From the NCBI GenBank assembly GCA_017134815.1, contig CP071032.1, positions 434,001-498,000 of the forward strand: a stretch of DNA of 64,000 nucleotides, given 5' to 3'. Positions 33,702 to 42,741 of this stretch are shown here, piece after piece. The notes beneath the pieces are model-generated. The model had not been told where the DNA came from. It saw only the letters and a program-made list of their open reading frames with translations, and did no database searches. Every line of letters starts with the position of its first letter. Positions within the stretch are counted from its first letter, which is position 1. This DNA comes from Lentisphaerota bacterium. Its GTDB lineage: Bacteria; Verrucomicrobiota; Lentisphaeria; Victivallales; Victivallaceae. The translations under genes and the position numbers were made by a program.

Positions 33702-36700
33702 ATGAAATATTTTTGCAGAGAATGCCAGACTTTTACAGAGAGAGATCAGGACAAATATTGTGTAAACTGCAAAACGTTTCTGATTGACGCCCCCATTGCA
33801 CCGGGAACTGAGATTGGCGGCTTTGAACTGCTCAATGAAATCGGTCGCGGAGCCAACGGAATAGTATATCTGGCCAGACAACTGACGCTTGAAAGGGATG
33901 TCGCTTTAAAGGTTTTGCCTGAGGGAAAGGCTGAGGACCCCAAGTTTGTCACGGATCTTCTTAAAGAGGCCAGAGCTGCCGCCAGACTTAACCATCCGAA
34001 TATTGTTCAGGCCTATGACGCTGGGATGAGCAGCCAGGGAATATACTTTTTTGCCATGGAATACATTCGTGGGCGTACTCTGGATGAATATATCAGCGAG
34101 CAGGGGGCACTGCCTCATAAGCAGGGCATAGAAATCGCCATAAAAGTAGCTAAGGCGCTTGACTATGCCTGGGAAAAACAACGACTGTTTCATGGCGATA
34201 TCAAGCCTGATAACATTATCATGCGTGAAGACGGCGAGGTGAAACTGGCTGATCTGGGACTGGCGACAACTATCTTCGAGGAAAAATCTGAAGAAGTTAT
34301 GGCAACTCCAATGTATGCCCCTCCGGAAGTTATCAGGGCAGAACATGATAAATTCGGTTTAAAGTCTGACATGTATTCTTTCGGAGCAGCCCTTTATGAA
34401 ATTTTCTGTGGGGAGCCACCGTTTAATGAATATGACTGCACCAGGGTTATGGAGATGCACTTACATGAGAAGCATGTCTCACTTAAAACACGCATCCCCC
34501 TCTTTCCAGCAGGCCTTTCCGACTTGGTAGACGCTTTGCTCAGCAAAAAACAGGAAGACCGGCCAAAAGACTGGAAAAGTATTATTTGTGCATTAAAGCG
34601 CATAAAAATCAAATCCAGGGAGTTTACGGCGGAAAAACCTGCGTGGACATATAGAAAAACTGTTATGGCAGTTTCAGGTTTAACTATCGCTGCAGCAGGA
34701 GTTTATTTCTGGTTAAGTGATTCTGAGAAAATGCTTCCGCCAGCAATTGAATCTTTGCAATTGGAAGACAAGTCGGAGACGGATAAAAGCTTAAACAAAG
34801 CGTCTTTTGCAGTCAAAAACAAAATCCAGAAAACCAAACCAGCAAGGTTGAAGCCTGTGAGGCGGGGAACTGGAAAAGCTAAGCAGTCAGCGCTTCCAGT
34901 CACTATAAAATCAGAATGCGAAAGGCTCATTGCAAAAATCCGGGCCGCCTCTGAAAAAGGTGAAGCGAAAGAACTTGATTTCATAAACCAAGAAGCGGCT
35001 GTAATTAAAAGTTCTCTGGGCAAATACCGCGATACCGCAAATGGTGAAGCGGCAAAAGCTATGAGTGCTTTGAACAACAGCTTGATTGAATATAAATCTT
35101 CACTGGTCAAACTTAAGAGCAGGGGTAAAACCGTAAATGCAATCCGCCAGAGAATAGCTATGGAAAAAAAGAGGTCTGATAAGCTGTTGTCTGAAGTCAG
35201 AAACAGTCTTAGAGCTGCAGAATCAGATTTTGCCAAATATAAGCTAATGGCTGATTTCTCATCGGCGCCGTTTGCAGAAAGAACGCCTGCAAATCTGAAA
35301 CTCCTTATGAAAAGGTATGGTAAGAGAATTTCGGCAAAAAGCAAGGCGTTGATTAATAAACTCTCAGAACGGCTTCCAGAAAAGTATCAGCCTCAGGATA
35401 TGTTGCAGAAACATTTTCACTTGCTAAAAGGGCAAAAACTGCCATGGACCATAAATGCTTACTGTTATACTATTACCAGAAACTACAAGGGGTATTTCAA
35501 GGTAAAAACAAAATACAGCGAGGGGGCATACGGGCTTAAGAAAGTAAGCTGGAATAAAATGACTGATGACCATATTCTGCAATTGTGGAATCATTATATT
35601 ATTAATGGCAGGGGACGTTTTAATAAGCGCGAAATTACAGCAGCTTCCGGTTGGTTATTTACCTGTGGACAATACAAGCTTTTAAGTGAATTCACGCGGA
35701 ATTATGGTTCACATTCCCAGAAGAATTTCTGGAATAAAGTAATTAAACTTGTTGAGCAGTCAAAACTTGAAGCCTCAGCCCTGCAATGCCTTATTGGATT
35801 ACTGGGCGCTTGTACTGCAAAAAAAAGCGAGGACTTTTCCAGGTTGTCAGAGCACTGGAACCAGGAGTTTTGTGAAACTTTAGCTTTTATGAAGTACAGC
35901 AATGTGGTCCGAAGGATTGTAAGGAGGGTTGGACTCGGGTCTCCACAGGTTTCTTTATCCGTTGCGTTGTTGAAAAAACTTAACCCGGAACAGGTAATGG
36001 ATATATGGGGGAGGTTTTATTTTTTGAAGTGCATCAACAAGGCGACAAAGGATATTCTAAAAAAGAAATACAATGCTGTACTCCGGCTGGTGAGAGGCAA
36101 TCGGGATTGCACGGGCAAGTTCGGAATTTTTGAGTACGTTCCTCCGGGTGGAGTCTATGGCTGGGCAGCACCATCAGATAACCGGCAGTTCAAAGCATAT
36201 CCACTATTGTATATTGCCTCCTTAATTGATGTTGGTTCCTGGAATGAAGTTTATCGTGCGGTCGTGATCAGTCCGAATTTCCTGAAGATAAAAGCTGCTT
36301 TTTCCCCTGGTCTGAAGCAATGGTATCCCTCTTTTCTGTACAGTACCGGCTGGGCGGCATGGCGGCTGGACTGCAACGGCGTGTTGAAGTTGACTCTGGA
36401 TAGACTGCAAAATGAACTGCAAAACAGCAAAAGATATACTGGAGAGGCCTATGCAATGGCCGCTGACCTTGCTTTAAAGTTGCATTTGCCGGGACGAGCA
36501 GTAAAAATTTTAGACCAGTTTAAAAATGAAAAAGCAAACCGTATTCTTCTGCCGCTTTATTATCTAAAGGCATTTATGGCAGACAGCAGCATTGATGAAA
36601 GGCGTATTCTAAGCTACGTTGAAAGCTTTATCAGCAATAACGGGAACAACCGTTTAATACAAAATGATATTGAACTTATGGAAATTTTTCATAAAATGCT

Positions 36701-37376
36701 GCAGGGAAAAACAAACAAACAGGGGGCTTTAAATGCAAAATTACTTAAAGGATCTTCTTTCCCCAGGCTTTGGGGAGAATTGTTTTGCGAAGTCACGGCC
36801 CGGGCAATTTTGAACAAAGATACAGGGATTGCGTCAGAAGAAGTGTTGACGGTTGTTAAATCAGTTGCTGGAGATTCCGTATTTTACGCTGATATAAATC
36901 GCCGAATATTGCTTCTGGAACTTAGTGTTCAGGAACTGTTTCCGGATAGAGCATTAAAAATAATTCAAACCCGCATGGATACTTTTACCCCAGGCATGCT
37001 GGCTCTGTATGCCGAACTGCTGCTGCTGCGGTCTGGCTTCGTGGGAGTTATTGAAGAAAGAACTGAAAGCGCAAAAACATTAAGGGCCTTTATTAACTTC
37101 TGTCCATTATTTTCGCCATTTAAACGACTTGCGTTAACATTAGCTCAGGTAGATGAGAAAAGCGCCGTTCGCCTTTTTCAAAAAATAATGCGCCAAAACC
37201 CATCAGCAGGTACTGCACTCTGTATTGGAGTGTTTACGGCACTGGTGCATGGTAAAACAGCTGTCAAAAGAAGTGTAATAAACTCGCTGAAACAGCGCAG
37301 ACAGGATATGTGCTGGACAGAAAAATTGTTTTTCAAGCGCTTCGAAAACTTATGCGAAGCGCTTGCGGAAAAATAG
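33702..37376 (+). CDS. Zinc-ribbon Ser/Thr protein kinase with large C-terminal region
   Basis: This 1224-residue protein begins with a zinc ribbon (Cys5, Cys8, Cys20, Cys23). A Hanks-type kinase domain at about 40-300 has 'GRGANG' at 48-53, Lys70 in 'VALKVL', 'FHGDIKPDNI' with Asp166, and 'ADLGLA' with Asp184. The usual HRD is HGD and DFG is DLG; the catalytic Lys and both Asp remain, so activity is likely. One membrane helix lies at about 321-338. A basic, Ala/Ser/Lys-rich coiled region follows to about 560, then some 650 residues of helical repeat-like sequence, presumably outside the cytosol. No partner phosphatase is adjacent. The substrate is unknown. Confidence 0.88.
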   Translation: MKYFCRECQTFTERDQDKYCVNCKTFLIDAPIAPGTEIGGFELLNEIGRGANGIVYLARQLTLERDVALKVLPEGKAEDPKFVTDLLKEARAAARLNHPNIVQAYDAGMSSQGIYFFAMEYIRGRTLDEYISEQGALPHKQGIEIAIKVAKALDYAWEKQRLFHGDIKPDNIIMREDGEVKLADLGLATTIFEEKSEEVMATPMYAPPEVIRAEHDKFGLKSDMYSFGAALYEIFCGEPPFNEYDCTRVMEMHLHEKHVSLKTRIPLFPAGLSDLVDALLSKKQEDRPKDWKSIICALKRIKIKSREFTAEKPAWTYRKTVMAVSGLTIAAAGVYFWLSDSEKMLPPAIESLQLEDKSETDKSLNKASFAVKNKIQKTKPARLKPVRRGTGKAKQSALPVTIKSECERLIAKIRAASEKGEAKELDFINQEAAVIKSSLGKYRDTANGEAAKAMSALNNSLIEYKSSLVKLKSRGKTVNAIRQRIAMEKKRSDKLLSEVRNSLRAAESDFAKYKLMADFSSAPFAERTPANLKLLMKRYGKRISAKSKALINKLSERLPEKYQPQDMLQKHFHLLKGQKLPWTINAYCYTITRNYKGYFKVKTKYSEGAYGLKKVSWNKMTDDHILQLWNHYIINGRGRFNKREITAASGWLFTCGQYKLLSEFTRNYGSHSQKNFWNKVIKLVEQSKLEASALQCLIGLLGACTAKKSEDFSRLSEHWNQEFCETLAFMKYSNVVRRIVRRVGLGSPQVSLSVALLKKLNPEQVMDIWGRFYFLKCINKATKDILKKKYNAVLRLVRGNRDCTGKFGIFEYVPPGGVYGWAAPSDNRQFKAYPLLYIASLIDVGSWNEVYRAVVISPNFLKIKAAFSPGLKQWYPSFLYSTGWAAWRLDCNGVLKLTLDRLQNELQNSKRYTGEAYAMAADLALKLHLPGRAVKILDQFKNEKANRILLPLYYLKAFMADSSIDERRILSYVESFISNNGNNRLIQNDIELMEIFHKMLQGKTNKQGALNAKLLKGSSFPRLWGELFCEVTARAILNKDTGIASEEVLTVVKSVAGDSVFYADINRRILLLELSVQELFPDRALKIIQTRMDTFTPGMLALYAELLLLRSGFVGVIEERTESAKTLRAFINFCPLFSPFKRLALTLAQVDEKSAVRLFQKIMRQNPSAGTALCIGVFTALVHGKTAVKRSVINSLKQRRQDMCWTEKLFFKRFENLCEALAEK

Positions 37377-37380
37377 TAAC

Positions 37381-37917
37381 TCATCTGTGGTATAAGTCAT
37401 TACCATCAGTATCTACAGCCACAATCAACGGCATGTTTTCGACCTCAAGGCGATGAATAGCTTCAGGACCAAGGTCATCATAACATACTACTTGACATGA
37501 TTTGATGCAGCGCGCAATCAGAGCGGCTGCACCACCGGTTGCGGCAAAGTAAACACAACCATGTTTTTTCATAGCGTCAACGACTTCCCTGCTGCGGGCT
37601 CCTTTGCCGATCATAGCCCGCAGCCCGGTTTCGGCAATTACTGTTGGAGAGTACGCGTCCATACGATAGCTGCTGGTGGGGCCGGCACTGCCGATCGGCT
37701 GCCCGGGTTTGGCGGGACAGGGGCCAACGAAATAAATGGCCTGTCCGTTTAAGTCAACCGGCAGTTTTTTGCCTGAATCTATTAGTTCACAAAGCCGTTT
37801 ATGTGCTGCATCGCGGCCGGTGTAAATTGTTCCGGTAAGCAGAACCTGATCACCGGCTTTAAGCTTTCTTACGGTAGATTCATTGAGTGGTGTGATTAGT
37901 TTGACTGGGTTGCTCAT
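37381..37917 (-). CDS. Fe-S hydro-lyase beta subunit (probable mesaconase)
   Basis: This 178-residue protein is the small subunit of the split class I fumarase/tartrate dehydratase family. It has 'GDQVLLTGTIYTGRDAAHKRL', 'FVGPCPAKPGQPIGSAGPTSSYRMD' and 'IGKGARS', which bind the carboxylates of the substrate. It is the last gene of the glutamate-mutase operon. Mesaconase, which hydrates mesaconate to (S)-citramalate, belongs to this family, and its substrate is the product of the ammonia-lyase four genes upstream. I therefore favour mesaconase over fumarase; sequence motifs alone cannot separate them. Confidence 0.85.
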   Translation of the reverse strand: MSNPVKLITPLNESTVRKLKAGDQVLLTGTIYTGRDAAHKRLCELIDSGKKLPVDLNGQAIYFVGPCPAKPGQPIGSAGPTSSYRMDAYSPTVIAETGLRAMIGKGARSREVVDAMKKHGCVYFAATGGAAALIARCIKSCQVVCYDDLGPEAIHRLEVENMPLIVAVDTDGNDLYHR

Positions 37918-37926
37918 AATATTTCC

Positions 37927-38817
37927 TTAAATCTCAAATCCAGCATGGCGCGCGGCATGACAGTTTAAATTGACCGCCACTGGCAGTGACGCAATATGGC
38001 ATGGAAACTTTTCAATATGAACGGCCAGGGCCGTTGTATCGCCACCAAGCCCCTGAGGACCTACTCCTGAAGTATTAATCCGTTCAAGAATTTCTTTCTC
38101 GAGCTCTGCGTATTCAGGTTCGTTGTGTGGTTTGCCAACATCCCTGAGCAAGGATTTTTTTGCCAGAAAGGCCGCTTTCTCGAAAGTACCGCCGATGCCT
38201 ACTCCGACAATAGTCGGAGGGCAGGGGTTACCACCTGCGCCAGTGACGACTTCCACTACAAAATCGATAATGCCTTCCTTGCCGTCAGAAGGCTTAAGCA
38301 TTCTAAGCTGGCTCATATTCTCGGACCCGCCTCCTTTGGGGGCCAGAACGACATTTATTTTATTTCCGGGGACCAGCTTCAAATGTATAATCGGCGGGGT
38401 ATTGTCACCAGTATTTTCGCGGTTGAAAACCGGGTCCTTTACAATGGATTTTCGCAGGTACCCCTCTTGGTAACCTTTTGCAGTTCCATCAGTAATAGCT
38501 GCATAAATCGAGCCGCCGTCAATTTTGACCATTTCCCCCATCTCGACAAAAAAAACCGCAAACCCGGTATCCTGGCAGATTGGCATTCGTTCTGTCGTTG
38601 CTATTTCAGCATTTTCCAGGTACTGGCGTAAAAATTCTCTGGCTCGTTCAGAAGTTTCGGAATTGAGAAAATCTTTGACCCTGTCAACCACATCACAGGG
38701 CAGGTCATAGGCTGCATTCATGCAGCAGGCGGCAACTTCATTTACAACTCTTTCGTAAGGTACATGCCTGATGGCATCCTGCAAATCTCTGCCTTTTGCT
38801 ATTTTTAAATTTCCCAT
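37927..38817 (-). CDS. Fe-S hydro-lyase alpha subunit (probable mesaconase)
   Basis: This 296-residue protein is the catalytic, [4Fe-4S]-binding subunit. 'MPICQDTGFAVFFVEMG' at about residue 77-93 supplies the first cluster cysteine, and 'GGNPCPPTIVGVGIGGTFEKAA' (about 195-216) and 'GVGPQGLGGDTTALAVHIEKFPCHIASLPVAVNLNCHAARH' (about 252-292) follow. The beta subunit begins nine bases after it. Gene context (mutase, ammonia-lyase) argues for mesaconate hydration in glutamate fermentation. Fumarase activity as a second role is plausible. Confidence 0.87.
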   Translation of the reverse strand: MGNLKIAKGRDLQDAIRHVPYERVVNEVAACCMNAAYDLPCDVVDRVKDFLNSETSERAREFLRQYLENAEIATTERMPICQDTGFAVFFVEMGEMVKIDGGSIYAAITDGTAKGYQEGYLRKSIVKDPVFNRENTGDNTPPIIHLKLVPGNKINVVLAPKGGGSENMSQLRMLKPSDGKEGIIDFVVEVVTGAGGNPCPPTIVGVGIGGTFEKAAFLAKKSLLRDVGKPHNEPEYAELEKEILERINTSGVGPQGLGGDTTALAVHIEKFPCHIASLPVAVNLNCHAARHAGFEI

Positions 38818-38834
38818 GGCCTATCACTATTATT

Positions 38835-39788
38835 TTAAATTAAGTTAGCATTGCTTTCATTGTTGCCGTTTTTGGGAGGAAGCGTGCTGAATCCGGTAAT
38901 CTCTTCCTTGCCGGCTAATCCCACCAGCAGATATTCTTTGCTTATGGGATCCATAAAGAACCTTTTTATCAGTCGGAAATTTTCAATTTCACCAGTTGAT
39001 TTCACATGGATACGCTTCCCGGTACAATAAATTTTGTCTTTTCGGACCTCAATATAATTACCTTCAGCGGCTTTTATTGGGATATCCTGTTCAATCAGTT
39101 CCTTGACCCGGTTTTCAAGCTCGCTTATATCAAAATCCGGCTCTTCCTGAAAACCTATAACAAAACCGTGTTTTACATCTGAATGCAGCTCCGGCAGCCT
39201 GCAGTTATAAACGTTTTTAAGCAGCCAGCAGGTTAAATCTTCTGCACTGTGAGCCATCAGACGGTATTTGGCATTTTTTTCGATGTCAGATTTTATATCA
39301 ATCGGCGAAGGTCCGAATACCGTCGGGCGAAAAACCCGCAGATCCTCGCCGATAGCGAAGATTATCTGCGCATTGTACCCCAGGTGATTGTAGATCAAGT
39401 CAAAATGCTCAACAACTACCCTTTTTCCGGCGTTGATCGCCCGGTTGATGGCTTCCGCGATTTCAAAGAGCTGGTGAAAAGCCGACTCAAAACGGATGTC
39501 AATATGAAAAGTATGGCCCGCAAAATAATCCTCTTCAGAAAAATCGTATATCGGGGCGCGACGGTTATTAATACCGTCATCATCATTAGTCAGCTCAAGA
39601 CCGGGGAACAGTCCCCGGATCAAAGTTGATTTTCCTGAACCTTCACAGCCTATTATACCGACAAGTCTGTCTTCGGCATCCAGATAACGCTGTGACAGGA
39701 AATGAGCCATTCTATACAGACGACGCTTACCGCGCGGAGCGTGGTAATGTGCCGTAATCAAATTGTTTTCCAGCAGTCGGCCGGGCAT
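38835..39788 (-). CDS. P-loop ATPase of the glutamate-mutase operon
   Basis: This 317-residue protein has an N-terminal basic segment, then a Walker A 'GCEGSGKST' near residue 47-55 and a possible Walker-B-like 'RVVVEHFDLIY' near 122-132. The C-terminal part ('GNYIEVRKDKIYCTGKRIHVKSTGEIENF...') recalls the short domain called 'alanyl-tRNA synthetase second additional domain', and proteins of this build occur beside methylaspartate genes in anaerobes. I recall that association without being able to check it. Its role is unknown; energy-dependent loading or maturation of an operon enzyme is a guess. It starts three bases after the DUF4387 stop. Confidence 0.7.
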   Translation of the reverse strand: MPGRLLENNLITAHYHAPRGKRRLYRMAHFLSQRYLDAEDRLVGIIGCEGSGKSTLIRGLFPGLELTNDDDGINNRRAPIYDFSEEDYFAGHTFHIDIRFESAFHQLFEIAEAINRAINAGKRVVVEHFDLIYNHLGYNAQIIFAIGEDLRVFRPTVFGPSPIDIKSDIEKNAKYRLMAHSAEDLTCWLLKNVYNCRLPELHSDVKHGFVIGFQEEPDFDISELENRVKELIEQDIPIKAAEGNYIEVRKDKIYCTGKRIHVKSTGEIENFRLIKRFFMDPISKEYLLVGLAGKEEITGFSTLPPKNGNNESNANLI

Positions 39789-39790
39789 AA

Positions 39791-40108
39791 TTATACCTCT
39801 AATTCAAGTTTGAGCAGCGGGGCATGCTGTTGAGCTCCATAAACGTCTGTGTCTCCTGGGGATCCGGAAGCCACGGGGCGCTCCATTACCGCTTTTATAG
39901 CTTGAGCCGCATCAAAGTAGATGACTTTCTTTACTTTTTCCAGCGGAATGTTATAAGCTTCCGCAATAACTTTCCGGTTAATTGCGTCAGCTTTCTTTAT
40001 GTTTTGAAAATCAGTCTCTTTATTGATGATAATGTCCATTGTCAACTCAAAGGGACTGCAGTTCTTGGAGCGAATTACCGTTGCTGCATCAATCAGTTTT
40101 ATTTTCAT
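39791..40108 (-). CDS. DUF4387 protein
   Basis: This 105-residue protein matches the DUF4387 pattern: 'AATVIRSKNCSPFELTMDIIINKETDFQNIKKADAINRKVIAEAYNI' and 'VIYFDAAQAIKAVMERPVASGSPGDTDVYGAQQHAPLL'. This small domain is usually encoded next to an AtuA-like (DUF1446) protein, as here, 18 bases away, and the two may form one enzyme. The activity is unknown. Confidence 0.85.
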   Translation of the reverse strand: MKIKLIDAATVIRSKNCSPFELTMDIIINKETDFQNIKKADAINRKVIAEAYNIPLEKVKKVIYFDAAQAIKAVMERPVASGSPGDTDVYGAQQHAPLLKLELEV

Positions 40109-40126
40109 AACAGGTTGCTCCTTGTA

Positions 40127-41488
40127 TTATAGCTCATGAATTTCAGTTTTAAATATGTCGTTTTCATCAATTTCCAATAAATGATAGATTGAAAACTTAT
40201 ACACATCGCCGGCGCTGATGTCAGACGGGGAGAAAGGGAAAGCCATGTTACCGGCAGTCGCTATGCGGCCCGGGTAACCGTAATGCAGCAAAGTGGAGCG
40301 AACAATACTGCAGATGGCATCTGCATCCTTCTGGTTTGCCGCCAGAGTTTCAATCAGTACACATACTTCATCTGAATGCATGGTTTCCGTCTCAAGTTCG
40401 GCCATTACGCCGTTTTTGCCGTAAACATGGAAAAATATATCACCTTTGACGCCTTCTGACTTCAGCATGGACATGGCATTTGTTTTGACTGTCTCCAGAA
40501 TAGAGTCAATCTGCCCAATCATGATTGGATCGCGGGTTCCGGCAATAGAAATGGTACGACAGCCGACCTTTTCTGCGCCTTCAAGCTTGATAGTCGGGTT
40601 CTCTTCAGGAATAAATCTGGTACCTGAAACTTTTATTCTGCCTTCCGGCATTTCTTCAAATTTCACCTCGTTTAAATCAAGCATACCGCCAGGGCCGGGC
40701 AGGTACAGAGGGTCTGATTTCTCATAAAGGGAATGAGCTGCAGTCGAGTTTTTAGTAAATTCACGAACCGGACTCAGGGGAACCAGTTCAAAGTGCTCTT
40801 CACGCAGTATTCCCATTACGCAGTCGCATCCGGACCCGGGGGTGGCTGCAATAGCTGCGCATTCCAGAATTTTGCCCATGTGCAGAGCAAGGGCTGGGTC
40901 AAACCCCAAAGCTATTGGTTTGGCGGCAAAAGCGGTCGGATCATATGCCCGGCCGGCCAGCACCACCTGGGAGCCCAGGTCCAGAGCGTTTTTGATTGGT
41001 CCCAATCCCATCTGGGCCACTATATTGGTCGCTTTATCAACGGTCTCGCTATCAAGATCTGGCAGGCCGCCAAGCGGTCTGGTTCTACCTGCCTTGATGG
41101 CTGACTTGATCAATTCCTTATCGACATCGGCATAGATAACTCCCATGGTAAAAGAAAGGTTATCTTCTTCGGCAATTTCCTCAATTATTTTTCGACACCA
41201 GTCAACATGCGGTCTGGCCCCGCTGCCCCCGGCAGTGCCGATAACGGCCGGAATATCCAGGTCATAAGCTGCTTTGAGAATGTATCGCAAGTCACGCTTC
41301 ACTCCGTCCCGGTTGGTAAAAGGCTTGCCGGATCCAAGGTAATACGGTCCAGGATCAACTGAGCCTGCATCTACAGCAATAAGATCCGGCTGCATTTCAA
41401 TTCCGCGCTTGAAAGACTCCTCTGGGAACCCATATCCGAGGATGGCAGTAGGAGAAAGTACTTTAAATTCAGTTATTCCAGTATTCAT
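40127..41488 (-). CDS. AtuA-family (DUF1446) protein
   Basis: This 453-residue protein belongs to the acyclic-terpene-utilisation AtuA / DUF1446 family. 'PDLIAVDAGSVDPGPYYLGSG' at about residue 34-54, 'IGTAGGSGARPHVDWC', 'RAYDPTAFAAKP' and 'TPGSGCDCVMGIL' are conserved-looking blocks with Cys and acidic groups. The biochemical role of the family is not established beyond a link to carboxylic-acid breakdown. Placed between methylaspartase and mesaconase genes, it probably acts on a C5 intermediate. Its ATG overlaps the methylaspartase stop by four bases. Confidence 0.85.
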   Translation of the reverse strand: MNTGITEFKVLSPTAILGYGFPEESFKRGIEMQPDLIAVDAGSVDPGPYYLGSGKPFTNRDGVKRDLRYILKAAYDLDIPAVIGTAGGSGARPHVDWCRKIIEEIAEEDNLSFTMGVIYADVDKELIKSAIKAGRTRPLGGLPDLDSETVDKATNIVAQMGLGPIKNALDLGSQVVLAGRAYDPTAFAAKPIALGFDPALALHMGKILECAAIAATPGSGCDCVMGILREEHFELVPLSPVREFTKNSTAAHSLYEKSDPLYLPGPGGMLDLNEVKFEEMPEGRIKVSGTRFIPEENPTIKLEGAEKVGCRTISIAGTRDPIMIGQIDSILETVKTNAMSMLKSEGVKGDIFFHVYGKNGVMAELETETMHSDEVCVLIETLAANQKDADAICSIVRSTLLHYGYPGRIATAGNMAFPFSPSDISAGDVYKFSIYHLLEIDENDIFKTEIHEL

Positions 41489-42741
41489 TCTTCAGCTTCT
41501 CCATATTTTGAACGCAACAGCGCAATGGAGCGCTGCATTTCGTTATTGGTGATCATAAAGCCTTCATCAAAGCCCATGCCGGGTTTTGCCAGAATACGGG
41601 CCGGTCTGGTAGCCAGCGCGGCCTGTGCACAGCACCTTGAAGAAACATCAGTTTCATTACAGGTCCCTCCCTGATAGGCTTCCATACCGTTTCTCTGGCA
41701 GTAAAGCACGGCTTTAACTGTGTTGTGGATGCTGCCGAGATCCGGAGTTTTTATCTGTACCATGTGGCAACACTGGGTATCGGTAAAATCGACAATATCG
41801 TCATAAGTATTGCACCATTCATCGGCAACAATTTTAGTGGTGGCACCTAAACGTTCCATTTCGGCTTTGATTTTGCCAAGCATCTCAATCTGCGGTTCCT
41901 TGCCCTCCATGTCCACCGGGCCTTCTATATAAAGTGGAAGTCCTTGAGTTAAAGTGCCAAGTTCTTTCAGGTACTGTGCTATCGCCACCGGGTCAAAATC
42001 AAAAATCGGCCCCAGGTTGCCGTAGACATCAATATGGATTGCCGGGCGATAATCCTTGCCGGGGCCCAGTTCGAATATCCTGTCAGTCAGCCACTGGACG
42101 TATTCAGCGAGTTTTTCGCCTTTATTACCCAGTTTAGTCTCAATATGATTAATAAGCGCATGAGGAAGAACATCAACGCCTTTGATGATCATTTTGTCAG
42201 AGCCGTTGTAGCGGTCATCTCCGCTCTGTCCGAAGATCGGAACCGGCTCAGGAATAACCGGCAGAGAGTATTCTTCGCAAATAACTTCGCACATAAGCTT
42301 GTTCTCGCTTTTGGCTTTGGCATCAAGCAGGGCCTGGCTCAAACCGTAGCGTAATGCGGTATGCAGTGGTTTCCCGTCAATTTTCAGCTGGTCAATGTAT
42401 GCCGCGGTTTCACGGAAACACTCAATATTCAGTCCTTTTAAGATTGGGTTCAAGTGTTCTTTCATAAAAGGGATATAGGTTTCTGCCAGAAAGAGTGGAT
42501 CTCGGCCTCCGGCTCCGCTGTACTGTACTGCAGCCGCATCGCCGATTCCGACTTGTCCGTTGTCCAGCTCAAGCATTATTGAAATTGATTCGCCTGACTG
42601 CCTTATCGCTTTAAAACCCTCCGTCACAGGCTGCCCTACATAATTGAATCCATCATGTCCGGCGCCCTGTTTAATTGCACGCTGGTCGTCAAAAAAGAAT
42701 CCTGTTTTACCAGCTGAATAAGTTATTTTATTAATCTTCAT
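41485..42741 (-). CDS. mal: Methylaspartate ammonia-lyase
   Basis: This enzyme removes ammonia from (2S,3S)-3-methylaspartate to give mesaconate. The 418-residue length fits the enolase-superfamily methylaspartase. Near the N-terminus are 'GFFFDDQRAIKQGAGHDG' and 'VQYSGAGGRDPLFL', which are close to the Clostridium tetanomorphum enzyme. The Mg2+ ligands lie in 'IHIDVYG', 'LYIEGPVD' and 'IVADEWCNT', and the catalytic Lys in 'VQIKTPDLG'. It is the third step-gene of the operon, after glmS and glmE, and overlaps glmE by four bases. Confidence 0.96.
   Translation of the reverse strand: MKINKITYSAGKTGFFFDDQRAIKQGAGHDGFNYVGQPVTEGFKAIRQSGESISIMLELDNGQVGIGDAAAVQYSGAGGRDPLFLAETYIPFMKEHLNPILKGLNIECFRETAAYIDQLKIDGKPLHTALRYGLSQALLDAKAKSENKLMCEVICEEYSLPVIPEPVPIFGQSGDDRYNGSDKMIIKGVDVLPHALINHIETKLGNKGEKLAEYVQWLTDRIFELGPGKDYRPAIHIDVYGNLGPIFDFDPVAIAQYLKELGTLTQGLPLYIEGPVDMEGKEPQIEMLGKIKAEMERLGATTKIVADEWCNTYDDIVDFTDTQCCHMVQIKTPDLGSIHNTVKAVLYCQRNGMEAYQGGTCNETDVSSRCCAQAALATRPARILAKPGMGFDEGFMITNNEMQRSIALLRSKYGEAEE

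Noticed and set aside
34703..35344. 213-codon minus-strand ORF inside the kinase gene
   Set aside because: A frame shadow of the Lys/Ser/Ala-rich region; Leu/Ser-rich translation without start signals.
37381..38817. Plain housekeeping fumarase
   Set aside because: Possible by homology, but the position at the end of the methylaspartate operon makes mesaconase more likely. Not decided by motifs.
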